From Cylindrotheca closterium (lineage: Eukaryota > Bacillariophyta > Bacillariophyceae > Bacillariales > Bacillariaceae): a DNA stretch of 64,000 nucleotides. A program made the position numbers and the translations under genes. A model generated the notes under the pieces. The model saw only the letters and a program-made list of their open reading frames with translations. It searched no databases and was not told the DNA's origin. Positions 12,355-24,600 of this stretch are shown here, one piece after another (the stretch's first letter is position 1; every line of letters starts with the position of its first letter). The stretch is from NCBI GenBank assembly GCA_933822405.4, contig CAKOGP040000001.1:1656822-1720821 (forward strand). Direction: 5' to 3'.

Positions 12355-13662
12355 ATGTATGAGGATGGAGTGGATGGTGATTCCCTGAAAGAAGTGTTGG
12401 CCAAGGCATGCAAGAATATTGATATTGGCGCCGCGGTCCTTCCAAAACCATTATTGAATCCTGATGTCGACGAAATCGATTACGATGAAAGCAAGCACGA
12501 GGGAGTCGCTCCCGAGCAAACCCATGTCAAGACGACTCGCTATGCTCGGACTCTGTCTCGTGAATTCAACGCTGTAGTGGTTGAGCATCATCTGAAATGG
12601 GCACCCATGTGTGTGGACGAACCTGGGCCTTGTCCAGGAGGAGAATCTTCGAATCGATTGGGCCGATACGACTTTCATCACGCTGATGCTATTGTGGACT
12701 GGGCTATCAAACATAATATGAAAGTCAAGGGCCATGTCCTGGCCTGGCACGTCACGTCACCAGGTAGTCTACTAGAAGAAATGTCACCACAACAGGTCAA
12801 GGAAGAACTTCGGCGTCACATTTTCACCACCATGGGACACTTTTATGGTAGAATAAAGACGTGGGATGTGGTCAATGAGGCTTTGGCTCCGGACGGCTCG
12901 TTGGCAGACAGTGTATTTTTGCGTAAATTGGGGCCTGGATACATTGAGCAGTGTTTTCGATGGGCCCATCAGGCAGATCCTGACGCGATTCTGCTGTACA
13001 ATGACAACAAAGTGGAGGGTATGAATGGACCGAATGCTAGAAAGGCCGATGCCTTTTATCAGCTACTGGCTGATCTCAAACGGAGAAATGTCCCAATACA
13101 TGGCTGTGGAATCCAAGCACATTTTAATGCGAGCGGTGTAGGGAAAAATCGGCCACCGACCCCTCGAATGGTCAAGAATCAAATTCATCGAATTGGGAAA
13201 CTAGGATTGTCAGTGAACATTTCAGAGATGGATGTTCGAGTCAGTCAGTTGCCACCGAATCTACGACAAATTGCTCAACGGCAAATCTACAGAGATATCA
13301 TTGCGGCAGCCTTGACAGAATCTTGCTTTGATGGAATTTGGACGTGGGGATTTACGGATCGACACACTTGGGTCACGCACTTTTATTATGACGATGAACC
13401 CTTGCTGTTTGACGAAGAGTACACTCGAAAGGAGGCCTACTATGGGCTTCGTGAGGCATTGAGCTCGATTGCACCCGGAGGTGTAGTTGGAGCAGGCGTT
13501 CCACTATACCAGGATGAAGATGAAGATGGCAACACATGGGGACACCTGTGGATACAAGGAGAACCAGAGTCTGAAAACGAACAGCTGCTTGATGTAGAGG
13601 GTGAAGCTAAGCCAGATTGGGAACTGGAGTCGGAGACAGCGAACTCGTACCAGTTGATGTAG
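12355..13662 (+). CDS. GH10 family endo-1,4-beta-xylanase-like enzyme
   Basis: A single exon of 435 residues. GH10 landmarks appear in order: the WH of the substrate cleft (LAWHVTS, ~129-135), the acid/base motif WDVVNEA with Glu175, YNDNKVEG (~215-222), GIQAHFN (~252-258), the nucleophile motif NISEMDV with Glu291, and WTWGFTDRHTW late in the barrel. Both catalytic glutamates are present, so hydrolysis of a beta-1,4-xylan-type chain is expected. No signal peptide or transmembrane helix is visible at the N-terminus. The last ~60 residues form an acidic tail beyond the barrel. The region after KWAPM holds an insert (CVDEPGPCPGGESSNRLG) before the usual YDFHHAD motif. The substrate in this organism is unknown. 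Confidence 0.9.
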   Translation: MYEDGVDGDSLKEVLAKACKNIDIGAAVLPKPLLNPDVDEIDYDESKHEGVAPEQTHVKTTRYARTLSREFNAVVVEHHLKWAPMCVDEPGPCPGGESSNRLGRYDFHHADAIVDWAIKHNMKVKGHVLAWHVTSPGSLLEEMSPQQVKEELRRHIFTTMGHFYGRIKTWDVVNEALAPDGSLADSVFLRKLGPGYIEQCFRWAHQADPDAILLYNDNKVEGMNGPNARKADAFYQLLADLKRRNVPIHGCGIQAHFNASGVGKNRPPTPRMVKNQIHRIGKLGLSVNISEMDVRVSQLPPNLRQIAQRQIYRDIIAAALTESCFDGIWTWGFTDRHTWVTHFYYDDEPLLFDEEYTRKEAYYGLREALSSIAPGGVVGAGVPLYQDEDEDGNTWGHLWIQGEPESENEQLLDVEGEAKPDWELESETANSYQLM

Positions 13663-14492
13663 GGTATTGTTTGATGAAGTACGGCAGGGCTTCTGTTTGA
13701 TTGTGTACCGTCAACTCTGCGATCTACCATGGTCTTTTGAGCTTCATATTTATTATTAATGACTATAAGCACTTGTACCACAACTGCTTCTTGGCCCGTT
13801 TCTCAGTTATCAGGTGAGAGACTGGAGGGGGGTTTTCTCATTGTAGACAACTATTGTCTTTTTCCGCCATAGCTCACGTGATAGAGAAGCGAGAATCATA
13901 ATCCTTGCGACTAAATATGAAACCAACAAAGACTAGCGTCAATAATAAAAAAGTCCGCTAGGCTTGTGATTGTGACTATTTTAGATCAGTTCAGGATGCA
14001 GCTGACATTTCGATAGTGTTCGGAGTGTTCATACTAGTTGCTTCTACAGTACATGCTGTAGGTGGTTGTATTGCTGATGTTGATCTTCCAGTAATAGGTG
14101 AAATATTGAGTCATCCACTCATGGTCAGGCAATGATGATGATGTAACCAGATCAGTGAGAATTGAGAATTCAAACAAGAATTGAAAGAACACGTAATTGA
14201 TGCCACCTCGACCGATTTTTTTTGTTCTGACTTTTGTTGGTCCACGTAGCACGGCTGTACTACCTCGCTACTTATTGACCGGGACTGGAGGGCAACCTTT
14301 TAGTAAGTAAAGGATGTCAAAATGATACTGGCAGTGGTCGCGTGAAATAATGGGTACAGTTTTGGGGTGACTCACTTGCTGATGATGAGTTGCCACGCCA
14401 CTCAAATTCAAAAATACTTCCTCCACTATACTGCTTCATAAAATACAAGGTCAACAACGCTCAGCGACAATAAAGCAAACCCAAGCGAAGCA
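13663..14492. other. Intergenic spacer upstream of REXO4-like gene
   Basis: 830 bp without a convincing gene. It holds TGAGTCA at 14107-14113 and TGACTCA at 14368-14374, the latter 119 bp before the next ATG. These match the GCN4/AP-1 type bZIP core. A 72-residue minus-strand frame here lacks recognisable features. Confidence 0.5.
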
Positions 14493-15393
14493 ATGGCAAT
14501 TCAAAACAACGAAACTGAGGTCACCGTAAGTCAATTTACCCATCTAAATTGCAAGCATACCAAAACATGGACTGACCGATTGATTCTTTTCATTTCTACC
14601 ATACCAGGTCATTGGCGTGGATGCATTAGAGAAACGTGGAAAGAGAAGACAAAACAGAAATATGCCATCCTCGGATGATAGTGCATGTAATTCTGATTCA
14701 TCCCTATCTTCCTCTTCCACAAAGCCACGCCGTAGACGTCGACGCACTAGAAAAACGAAGGCATCACCAAACCCATCGTCGGCACCAGAACCACTTGTCG
14801 TGTCCCTTGACCAACAAATAAAATATGTCGCATTGGATTGTGAAATGGTCGGCTGTGGCTACCTTGGCAGACGGTCATCTGTAGCACGCGTCACTCTGGT
14901 AGACTGGAACGGAAATATCATTTTCGATGAGTTTGTAAAGCAATCGGTTCCTGTCACAGACTACCGTACATTTGTTTCTGGGATTACTGAAGCCGATTTG
15001 GAGGCAGCCAAACTTACTTTTGACGAGTGCCGTGCCCAAATGGAATCACTCTTGGACGGAAAAATTCTTGTGGGTCATGCTTTGAAGAATGATCTCAAAG
15101 CTCTTAACCTCAAGCACCCATGGCAGATGACCCGCGATACTGCAAAATACGAACCATTCATGCAAACTAGATTCGATGACGGCGTTTTATGGCCTCGCAA
15201 GCTAAAGGAATTGGCCAAGCTCAAGCTTCAACGCGACATTCAAATTTACGGCCAACCACACAGTGCCTACGAGGATGCCATGGCAGCTTTCGATTTGTAC
15301 AAGAAGCACATAAAGAAATGGGAAAAGGTGATGGAATACAAAATCAGCAAAACCAAACAAGTTGAGACTGACCAAGTTATCGCGGCTGAATAA
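14493..15393 (+). CDS. REXO4: REXO4-like DEDDh 3'-5' RNA exonuclease
   Basis: Two exons, 14493-14525 and 14608-15393, with an 82-bp intron. Exon 1 encodes only 11 residues (MAIQNNETEVT). The joined protein is 272 residues. A Ser-rich segment and an Arg-rich run (PRRRRRRTRK, ~51-60) likely direct it to the nucleus or nucleolus. The exonuclease core has all DEDDh residues: Asp88 and Glu90 in ALDCEMVG, Asp173 in GHALKNDL, His229 and Asp234 in HSAYEDA. These coordinate two metal ions in the family. Homologues (yeast Rex4, human REXO4) work in rRNA processing. Whether this is REXO4 proper or a close ISG20-type relative cannot be settled by eye, but the basic N-terminus and DCEMVG context favour REXO4. 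Confidence 0.87.
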
Positions 15394-15747
15394 ACGACCC
15401 GACGCGTCGTTTGTAAAATTGGAAACTCAATGTTCGTGGTCGTGGTGGAAACTTCGTGATCACACACTTCCAGACTACCTATGAATTCAACAAGAGTTAT
15501 CAATAAATATATACTATATTGTAAAAAAGATAAGTCATTATACCAATATATACTCTATTTTTCCCTCTCTTGATCAAGGCCATGTGTTACGGTACCAGGA
15601 ACTGCACAAGGCGGAGAGCAATGGTTGTCTAAGCGACAAGAAAAATGAAAGGATTTCATTCATGACCAATCAGACTTCATAGCGGGAAACCTGCCAAAAT
15701 CAACACAGAACATACGTCATATTGGAAACACTTTGTATTCAGATAGT
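15394..15747. other. Spacer between convergent 3' ends
   Basis: 354 bp between two converging genes. It is AT-rich, with a TATACTATATTG-like tract near 15510-15560. No gene or clear repeat was seen; it probably holds both polyadenylation regions. Confidence 0.5.
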
Positions 15748-17034
15748 TCACTCTTCTTCAGCCCGCTTCTCTAGTAGCTCTATGGCGAACTCTCCCAGTT
15801 GTTGAATAGGAGCCTTGGTGATGAACTCTTTGTCGCTGGATTCATCGGTCAAATCAATTGGTATACACTTTCCTCGAAGATTGAAAAAGTCCAACAGTAT
15901 TCGCTTCAACAAGCCTCTCCGCTTGCCAAGTTTTTGTGGCACCATGATGATTTTCAAGTCGCTGACCGCAGGATACTCATGCGCATCCAACTTTGATTCA
16001 ATCCGCATAACTGCATCTTGTGGTGTCGAACCACTAGGCAAGTAGGTTCGTTTTGAAGCTGGTTTTTTAGGTTCGAGCGCTCCTTTTTTTCTCTGTTCAT
16101 TATCCAGCCGCGTTTGATACCTTGCTTTGGCCTTCTGTGATCGAAGACGTTGTTGCTCTTTCAGAGTCTCATGATCCGCGGCAAACAAGGAATTTCTAGC
16201 GACACGGTCGTCCTCACTGTCTGGCGAGGGGAATTCGAGCGCCTTTTTTCGCTCTTGCAATGCTTTCTTGACGTTTGCACTTCGCTTCTTCCGTCCATTC
16301 ACATAAGATTCGATTGCCATGTTGATATCTTCTTTTGTCATACTCGCCAGCTCGTCACTACCCCAAAATTCTCGTGGCAACTTTTTCACTCTGCTTTCTA
16401 CCAGTCTTTTATGTTTGTCATCTTTGGATAGCTTGTTTCCCCATCGACTTTCTTGCCACCGCTTCCGAAACTCTGGATCCTTCCATACCTGCTTGGCCGA
16501 ATATGACCGGCGTGCCCGAGTGACAGTGGGTTCCGTTGGAAAGGATGTGAACTCTCCAAACCACTCTGTACTAAAATCGTCTTCATTTTCGATAACCTCC
16601 TTCTCACCATCCATATAATCCGTGTTCTCGCCATCAATATTCCTATCGTAATACTCTTCTTCGCCTTCATCATCCTCATACTCTACATCACCATCCATGA
16701 GCAGCTCCGAGTCGTCCTCTCCCCAAAAGAATGATGGTCTGCCAGACTCCTTGATTGACTCCTTGATGGCTTTCCGCCGTTCCGCGTTGGTCCAATTCCC
16801 AATCCGCTTGCGGCGTTTGAGGTAGGACCAACACGCCAGGAGAGCTTCGGCATCCGAAATACCATCCTCCTCCTCGGTAGTAGCTGATGATTCAGGTGAG
16901 GCTTGTAGTAAGGTCCAACTATGATCTACCAATGGTACTACTTCCTGAACAACTTGATATCTTGGCAGAGGTTGGAATCCAGTTGCACATAGAAAAGGGA
17001 AGCAACTGAGAAAGAAAAGGACAATCTCAAACAT
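15748..17034 (-). CDS. Unknown acidic protein with plastid-type leader
   Basis: A single exon of 428 residues. The N-terminus (MFEIVLFFLSCFPFLCATGF) is a hydrophobic signal peptide ending in an ATGF motif. In diatoms, Phe at the cleavage site is typical of bipartite plastid targeting, so plastid import is likely. A strongly acidic stretch (~105-150) follows, then a basic, helix-forming region to ~310. Two segments look related: ERRKAIKESI...FFWGEDDSELL (~85-111) and DDKHKRLVES...EFWGSDELASM (~205-231), both ending in FWG-x-D-E/D. A well-conserved-looking C-terminal block runs from ~345. I recognise no family. The start is chosen because it gives the leader; the LEO1 gene diverges only 181 bp away. 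Confidence 0.75.
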   Translation of the reverse strand: MFEIVLFFLSCFPFLCATGFQPLPRYQVVQEVVPLVDHSWTLLQASPESSATTEEEDGISDAEALLACWSYLKRRKRIGNWTNAERRKAIKESIKESGRPSFFWGEDDSELLMDGDVEYEDDEGEEEYYDRNIDGENTDYMDGEKEVIENEDDFSTEWFGEFTSFPTEPTVTRARRSYSAKQVWKDPEFRKRWQESRWGNKLSKDDKHKRLVESRVKKLPREFWGSDELASMTKEDINMAIESYVNGRKKRSANVKKALQERKKALEFPSPDSEDDRVARNSLFAADHETLKEQQRLRSQKAKARYQTRLDNEQRKKGALEPKKPASKRTYLPSGSTPQDAVMRIESKLDAHEYPAVSDLKIIMVPQKLGKRRGLLKRILLDFFNLRGKCIPIDLTDESSDKEFITKAPIQQLGEFAIELLEKRAEEE

Positions 17035-17215
17035 GAAGGTTTTCAGAAAAAGTGATGATTTGAATCACACAGATAATATGGATATAAAAATTGAAGTCTG
17101 AAGATGTGGTCCGTCCATCGACAGTGAAAACAATGAAGCCGATCCAATGCAAGTAAGGAGCAACATCTTCCACCACAACACGGTCCAATTGATACCTACT
17201 AATAAGGATAGTAAG

Positions 17216-18577
17216 ATGTCTTCCAATGCTCTCTTTGCGGATGATGACTCATCTGATGAGGACGAAGTGACCCCTGCTGTCACTTCTCAAGAGAAGGGTA
17301 AGGTGGACGACCCAGCCACTGCAAATGACTCGGATTCCGAGGATGGGGGTGACAAGACCACGAATGTCGACGGGGAAAAGGCATCGGAAGGCAAAGAAGA
17401 AGAAACCAAGGAAGGGGATGGAGAAAACAAAACAACTTCACGGCCGTCTCTATTTGACGACGACAGTGATGATGAATCCGATGCCAAATTTGATGACGTT
17501 GAAGGAGCCGCAGCTCCTGCCCAAGACCCTACCAAGACAACCTCTGACACTGCCGGAACCCCGTCCAAATCATCCAATCGACCACCCGAAAATGCCACTG
17601 TTGTTCATGTAGCTCGTCCAGACGATGGCGTTACGATGCACATGACCAAACTACCGAATCTTCTGGCCATTCAACCTGCTGCCTTTGAAGAATCCAACTA
17701 TAGTGCCCAGGAAGAAGAGGAACAATACAAGGGTTATGTACACAACATGGTTCGATGGAGATACAAGAAGAACAATACTGGAGACTTTGAGCGAGATGCT
17801 TCTGGAAGCTTGATTCGGGAGAGCAATTCCAAGCTAGTCAAGTGGGACGATGGTTCCTTCACGCTACACATTGGAGATGAATCATTTGTGATTCAGAACG
17901 TGGACAATAAAGAAGCTGGATCCACAGGCCTCAAGAGTTTTGTTTACCTCTCTCAAAAGGCCACTTACAGCAGCAACGAAGAAAACGGAGAGGATAACGG
18001 TGGTACCATGCTAGAGTGTGTTGGAGGAGTCACCAGCCGACTCATTCCAAAGCCATCTTCCTTGCAGTCCGAAGCTCACAAGAGTCTCACAGTTGCTGTT
18101 AGACAGAGAACAATGAAGCGGTCAAAAATTGCCGAATATGTTACGCAAGAAGATCCCGAAAAGCTTAGGGCCGATCGCATCCGTACCAATGCAGAGGAGG
18201 ACAAGATTCGAGCACGTAGAAGTGGTGGTGGACATCGGGCTGGTGGTGGTCGTCGCCGCACGCCTGGTATGAACCGCCGTTACATGGAAGAGGACGATGA
18301 TGGTGACTATGACACAACCAATATTAGTGCCATGAAGAAGGGAGCGATTGAAGATGACATGGACGATTATGGAGATGAATCAGACGATAGTGATGGTTAC
18401 AATGATACCTTTCGAAACCGCAATCGCAAGCGACAAAAGCGAGCTTTGGAAGAGGACGAAGAGGACGAAGAAGAGTTGGTATTTGAAGATGATGAAGACG
18501 ATGACGAGGTTGCTGTTGTCAAGGCATCAACCAAGAAACGATCGCATCAAGCGGTGGTGGATGACGACTCTGATTAA
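17216..18577 (+). CDS. LEO1: LEO1, Paf1 complex subunit
   Basis: A single exon of 453 residues if started at MSSNALFADDD. An in-frame ATG at 17147 would add 23 residues without family resemblance and sits on a GTAAGG donor-like sequence, so it may belong to a 5' UTR. The N-terminal ~130 residues are acidic. The LEO1 core follows: KLPNLLAIQPAAFE, then VRWRYKKN, ESNSKLVKWDDGSFTLHIGDE (ESNxKLVKWxDGSxxLHxG) and a heptad-rich segment. The C-terminus alternates basic RGG-like and acidic blocks, as in yeast and animal LEO1. In the family it dimerises with PAF1 and travels with elongating RNA polymerase II. Confidence 0.92.
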   Translation: MSSNALFADDDSSDEDEVTPAVTSQEKGKVDDPATANDSDSEDGGDKTTNVDGEKASEGKEEETKEGDGENKTTSRPSLFDDDSDDESDAKFDDVEGAAAPAQDPTKTTSDTAGTPSKSSNRPPENATVVHVARPDDGVTMHMTKLPNLLAIQPAAFEESNYSAQEEEEQYKGYVHNMVRWRYKKNNTGDFERDASGSLIRESNSKLVKWDDGSFTLHIGDESFVIQNVDNKEAGSTGLKSFVYLSQKATYSSNEENGEDNGGTMLECVGGVTSRLIPKPSSLQSEAHKSLTVAVRQRTMKRSKIAEYVTQEDPEKLRADRIRTNAEEDKIRARRSGGGHRAGGGRRRTPGMNRRYMEEDDDGDYDTTNISAMKKGAIEDDMDDYGDESDDSDGYNDTFRNRNRKRQKRALEEDEEDEEELVFEDDEDDDEVAVVKASTKKRSHQAVVDDDSD

Positions 18578-18641
18578 ACTTAACAAATGAATAAGATGTT
18601 ATTATAACAGGGTCTATTATACAATTTGTGCAGGGAAGATT

Positions 18642-21600
18642 CTATTTGTGGAATCCTGATACAGCTTTTCTCAGTTTTTCTACCACTTGCTCCGCAATAC
18701 TTTCGGGGAGGAAAATGTGTTTGTTTTGAAGTGCCCTCATGCCAATGCAAGGGAGGCTTGTATTTCTTGTTGGAGCATTGTCCTCTTCGTCGACAGTTCG
18801 GATGTCTTGATCTGACAAGTACCAAACAATCATCTCACGCAATGAGATCCGTTTTTCAGCCGTCAACTCGACATCAACGAGATTCAAAAAGGTGGCTTCC
18901 CACTCGACGGTACAAAATGCTTGGTCCAGAGTTCCATTCAACAGGAATGCACGCTCGGATGTGACCATGAAAATCAATGGATTTGGATCGAGAACACTCG
19001 TCAACCTATTCTCTTGCAACAATCTGGCCTCTTCTGTATGAATAATATAACCTTCGCCAAGATGTATTCCCATACGTACCCGTGACAAGAGTGATTTGCC
19101 TGAATTTCCACCTTCGATATATTCGACCAGCAGCTCCTTTCCATCCACACGAGCAAAGACACGTGGTGTTCGTGATCTAGACATGCCACGTGATGCCAAT
19201 CTCTTGCTGTCTTGCGGGCCATACTTGAGCATTGAAGATACCCAAGATGTCACTGCGGAAGCACAGCGCAACGAAAAGGAGACACTTTGTACAATCGGTG
19301 ACACAAGACTTTTTGTCAAGCGTAACGACTCTTGTGACACATTCTCGATGCGTTGGCCATCTTCATACCTAGGATTAGACTTTTTGTCTGGCAATAGTCT
19401 TGAGAGAGACTTTGCATTGTAGCTGTAGGATTCCGATAGTATTTCAAGGCTGGATGCCAAGCTCTCTCGCAGTGTGTAGACAATTGCTTTAGACAGGAAT
19501 GTAGGGTTGTATGAGAGACCCATCAGTAGATCAAGGATTCTCCAGAAGCTAACGTAGTATGACTTCAGTGCTTGAACATGGTCTTCGGCATTGCCATACG
19601 CATGAGACCCTGAATATGGTCGTAAACGGAGCGGCAAACGTTCGAATGTCAACGCCCGTAGCAACAATTTTGATAGGCGACCTGGCAACGGCCCAGACCA
19701 GCTTAGATCCGCCCTTGCAGCCGAAATCTTTATTTTCTCGATGTAGAACTTGCGCTTTGTCTTTGATGAAAACTGTTGTCTTTTCTGTTTCTTTCTTCCC
19801 GTGGCCGATGGTTTAATTCTGACAAGTGGAAGTGGTTCCGACTTGAGCTTTGCCGCGATTGCAGCAGTGGTAACAAGCTCCCCATCCGCGTCCTGATTAA
19901 ACAAAGCAATGATTCCTTTCTTTGGTTCGGTCACATTCGCAGGGCTGCTGTCACGATGAACTGACAGAATCTTTTTCAATTCGTCGTCTCTAGATAGTAT
20001 TGTCGGGGGATTTGTGCCCGTAGTAGTCCCTGTGACTTGCTTCATCATGCGAAGTAGTAGATGTACCAGATTGCCATCCACATTAGCGAAGAGAGGTTGG
20101 GACGACAACTCAACCAATTCAAGTATCGTCACATTTCCATATCCACCGGTTGGAGTCAACGGCCGCCGCCATGAAAGGCTGATTGCATCGTTCTTTCTAT
20201 TTCTTCTCAATGAACTGTTTGAATCCGATCTTCTTCCCATTTTCAAAAGTACAGGATATGGAGTCACCCAAAGTTGATTATTCATCTTGATGTTCCCTAC
20301 AGCCAAAGTTACAGTATCTTTCTCAAGGTCAATATTCCGCTCAATTTGAATATCGTCTAGTCGAGCATACACCAATTCCTGTGGACTCCAATCGACAACG
20401 CTGACACCCAGTCCATGGCTCAGTCGTACGACCAAAGACACAGTGAAGGCTCTATCTGCGTCTTGCACTTGTCTGAAATCGTTCTTTTCTCCGCTGCGTC
20501 CGTTCGAAAGTTGTTGCATTTGTGGCATTGCAGCATCTGTTAGCCGAAGAACTCTTGTAGGACCATCTGCCACAACCTCCATGGCGAATAAGGGGTTTTC
20601 CACACTTGGTTTTGATCCTGGAACACTGCGATCAAGAAAGAAGCGACCCAAAACCGAATCTCTTCCATTTCGGGGGTCTCTGTATTTCATCAGCATCGCC
20701 CTCCTCCTCAACTCAGGTTCGTCCCAGGCAAAATCAGCACTTTGATATGGCAACAACATAGTGTCGGCGTCAGCCTCCTGTGACGACCTACTTATGGCTG
20801 ATTGACCGAAGTACAGTGGGTGCATTGTTTGATTTTCAAGCCGAAATGGAGGATTGGTTGACTGACGGAAAACAAGGGAATATGTCGAAGAATTCTTCTC
20901 TGTTTGAACTTCTACGGTCACGATGACTGCTTCGCCCTTCATTTTATGGCGCAGACGCATCGTTACCTCCCGCCTATTCATTTGAATATGAAACTTTCCG
21001 GACCAGTCCCACCCGAATTCCTTGAATCGGAATCGAATTGCTTTCGAAACATCAAAATGGAAAGGCTGAGGTTTGCTTGAAGCCCTCACGAGTAGGCTGG
21101 CGCCTTCTTCGCGCCCTTGCAAGATTTCAATGTCGCGCCCGATTTCGTTGATGATTGCATAACGATTCACGACGTGGATCAGAAGCGTTCCAAGACTCCC
21201 GCCACAGGTATCTGGGGCAGGCTTCATACTCGACCGTAGTACATATCGGTCAAATTGCCCTTGTTCTTCTGGATGGGTTTTCGATTGATCTATGAAAGAT
21301 AGTACCGTTGTGTCATGTAAGTTCCTGCCGCTTTGAAGCGGAATCGGGTCTGACCACGGCGATGGGTGTCTCCAGCGTCGTCTACGACTTGTGCGCGAAA
21401 CCCTTTTCCGAATGGTGAGGCGAGTAGCGCTGCTGTCACCTATCATCATCACATCAAAAGGAGACTTAGAAGGCAAGTTCACGAATCCGTCGTTGTCCAT
21501 GAGCTCAGCAAGTCCCAGCATTCCTTTGTCGGCGACGTTCGGTCTGCTTGTATCAAAGCTCACATGCTTGTCCAACTGTCCTGCAATTGGACCACCTGCA

Positions 21601-24600
21601 GAAAATTCAAGATCTTCACTCGTACTATCAACAACCCAGTAAGGCACGAAGAGACTCACGACACGAGTGCCAGATGAAAATCCTTCCGAAAAGTGACGAA
21701 TATTGCCCATTTCGCTGTCAGTCGTATGAGTTCCAGTCTCGAGGGCGACCGATAGGTCAAGAGGTATTTCATCCGCATCCCATACTCTCAGATGATCGAA
21801 AGCCCCCTTTTTCTTGTTCAAGCTTTGATTATAATTGTCTTTAGTCGGAATTGTTGCCGGTGAACTCCATCCAGGGAAGCGACGAGAGTTGTCTCCATTT
21901 AGACCAACAAATCGTACTCGGATCTGTACTCGATCTTTCGAAAGGGCCCCTGTCCAATTGGTCGATTGACCACAGTCCAGGACGCCGATGTCCTGCCATT
22001 CCATGTACAATGTTTCCTTTCGAATTAGAGACTGCTCTCCTGATGCCCCTTGGGACCTGGACCTGTCCAAGGATCGCTCATTGGTCGACATGTCATGATA
22101 CTTGACTCGAATCTGAAGAGCAATGGGTAATGCCAAGAAGTTCTGAATGACCAAAGGCGACCGAAACAGCAACATCCGTTGCTCTGGTACCTTCATCGCA
22201 CTGGTTGCTCCAAAAAGATTTCCAATTCGTATTGAACAAACAGAGAGATGGAAATGGTCAGGCGATGATTCTGGTTCGGCTCCAATTGTTGGTAGTGCAA
22301 CTTCCCGCTCTTGCAGCAAACCTTTTCGGACAGAAAGGTCAGAAAATGGTGGTGGGACCGATATCCTAATCGCCGAATCAGAGATGGAGGACAAGTCGAT
22401 TTCAGGAAATGGTCCTCGGTTGAAAGCAACAACCTTGAACGAATATGCCCTATCGTGCACAAGGGGCACGATGTCCGCGGGTATTGAAACAAAACCAGAG
22501 TATTCATCATTGTCACGTTGATCTTCGACTTTTGGGATCAGATATCTCCAGAGAACTGACTGTGAAAATTTCTCACGCAACTCACAGAGTAGGTCTGTGT
22601 CCGCGGAGCTCCTGATAGTGAACGGCGACTCGACCGAGATAACTTTGGTCCCACCCTGCAGTGCAACACGTACGATTATCCATCCCAAAGAGCGAGTGTC
22701 TGTAATCATGACACCTGTTTCTGTAACCATTTCCACATTGTTGTCGAGTGGATACCGATGAACACCGACGGTGTCGACCGGAATTTTTGCTGCTGTTTTA
22801 TACAAGAATGAGCCCAAGCGACTCCCTGGTGAATCATCAATATCACCATTGTCAATTCTGCCATCAAAATCTTCAAAATCTTCTGCGCTCCCCAGCTCGA
22901 GGTAGATATATGCGCGATGTGGATCACATGACTGCGAGATAGACCTTTTCAAAGTGAGTGGTATCCGAGAACCATCTAACAAGATGGTCTTCCCGGCCTC
23001 TTCGCCCAGTTTTACTCGGTCAGACTCGAGCACCTCCCGAAAGCGAATAGTCTGTAACACGGAAAGGAAACAAAGTTAGTGCAACGAGAACTGAAGCTAC
23101 CGTGACAGTTCATCAAACGCAGAAAACGTACCAAACCGCTTTCATTCCGGATCCAATGGGGTGCAATAGTCTCAAAACCGCTCTTCTTGCTATTGTCCAT
23201 GTATCCAATAACATTCTCGATAAGAGCGCCAGTCAGATTCACGTTCAGTGGTTTTTGATCGGAGATGACACAAGACACAGAATAGTGCTCAGGATTCTCT
23301 CGACTGCCCTTTCTAGAAGTGTCAGGAAAACCAAACCCTCGAAGCCAACCCATTGCATCTTGGCTGGGCAACAGGAGAAAGGCACTAGCTGCTTTGCCGT
23401 CGCTAGATTCCGAGGTCGGATACTGTGCAGCAAGTATTGATTCCCGAGCCGTTGACGCCAACATGAGATAACTCAAATCATTGTGTGATATGCGATTTGA
23501 TGATTTTGATGCAGCACTATGAAACGGAGCTCGGAACAGTCGCCCAACATCTCGTAATCTGTCAGTAGTCCCTTCGTTTAACTTTGATACTATCCAGGGA
23601 TCAAAGTCAGATCTTTGTGATTCATCGAATGACCTTTTAAGAATGGGAGGCACCTTTAATACGTCGGCAAGATTTGCACCAAACCTGATGTTGACAGTCC
23701 AAGGCTCGACAAATGGTTCCCAAGCTACGAGACGACGGTTATGGTAATGAGCGCTCATCACACAATCGATCCAACCAGCTGCGGTAAGATACATTATGTC
23801 AATCTTTCCTTCTGGTACAAGCTGGGCACCGTACCCAGCTGCGCCCTTCGGCACGGTCAACCCACCTAGCACATTTTTGTGAACTGGTAGGAAAGCAAGG
23901 CCTACTGAGAGACTAGACAGTTCAAACTTGATGATGGGAGCTTCATTCAAGTTTGTGGCACCTCCAGGAACACAAGTCACCTGGAACCCAGGAAGACGAA
24001 TAGAACAGAGGGTTGTTGCACTCATTGCAAGCAACTTTATTGAGTTTGGCTGCGCCTCCTTTTGGGGGACGCTATCGGTGGTTTCCTCTTTTTTCCTTCT
24101 TGCTTGCTTCTTTTTCAAGAGGTCCAGAATGGGTCTGACGGTCACCTTTTGAGCTTCGGTCCATCCCCGTTCCCCCTGTGAGATGTACAAAAGAAAATCA
24201 ACGGCTTTTGTCGCTTCGAGTTCTAGTAATTGGGAGATCTCAACAGATGGACTGTGATCATCGCCACCGCATGAACCAGACATCGACGCACCAACTGCTC
24301 TATAGGATAGTCTCAGATCTATAGGATTCGTGATTCTCTGCTCGCCAGCTTGTGGTGGACAGACTTTGAAAGCAATGCGATTCTTCGGCAACCGGGATGC
24401 GCCCTTTGATCCATTTGAAGAGACGACCAAAGACGTACTTGCAATGTCCGTTCGCAAAACCTGAAAATTCGTGACAATTAGACCAATACGAGCTGTGAAA
24501 GCATTGACAAGCCTGTGCGCTTTTTCGTCTGATCCATCCAATCCAAAGCTGCGGGAGAAGTATCTATCAGAAAAATCCTTGAAGAGGCCGTTATCTTTCT

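Noticed and set aside
17147..17215. Upstream in-frame ATG of LEO1
   Set aside because: The added residues lack family similarity and the ATG overlaps a GTAAGG donor-like site; ATG 17216 gives the expected acidic start.
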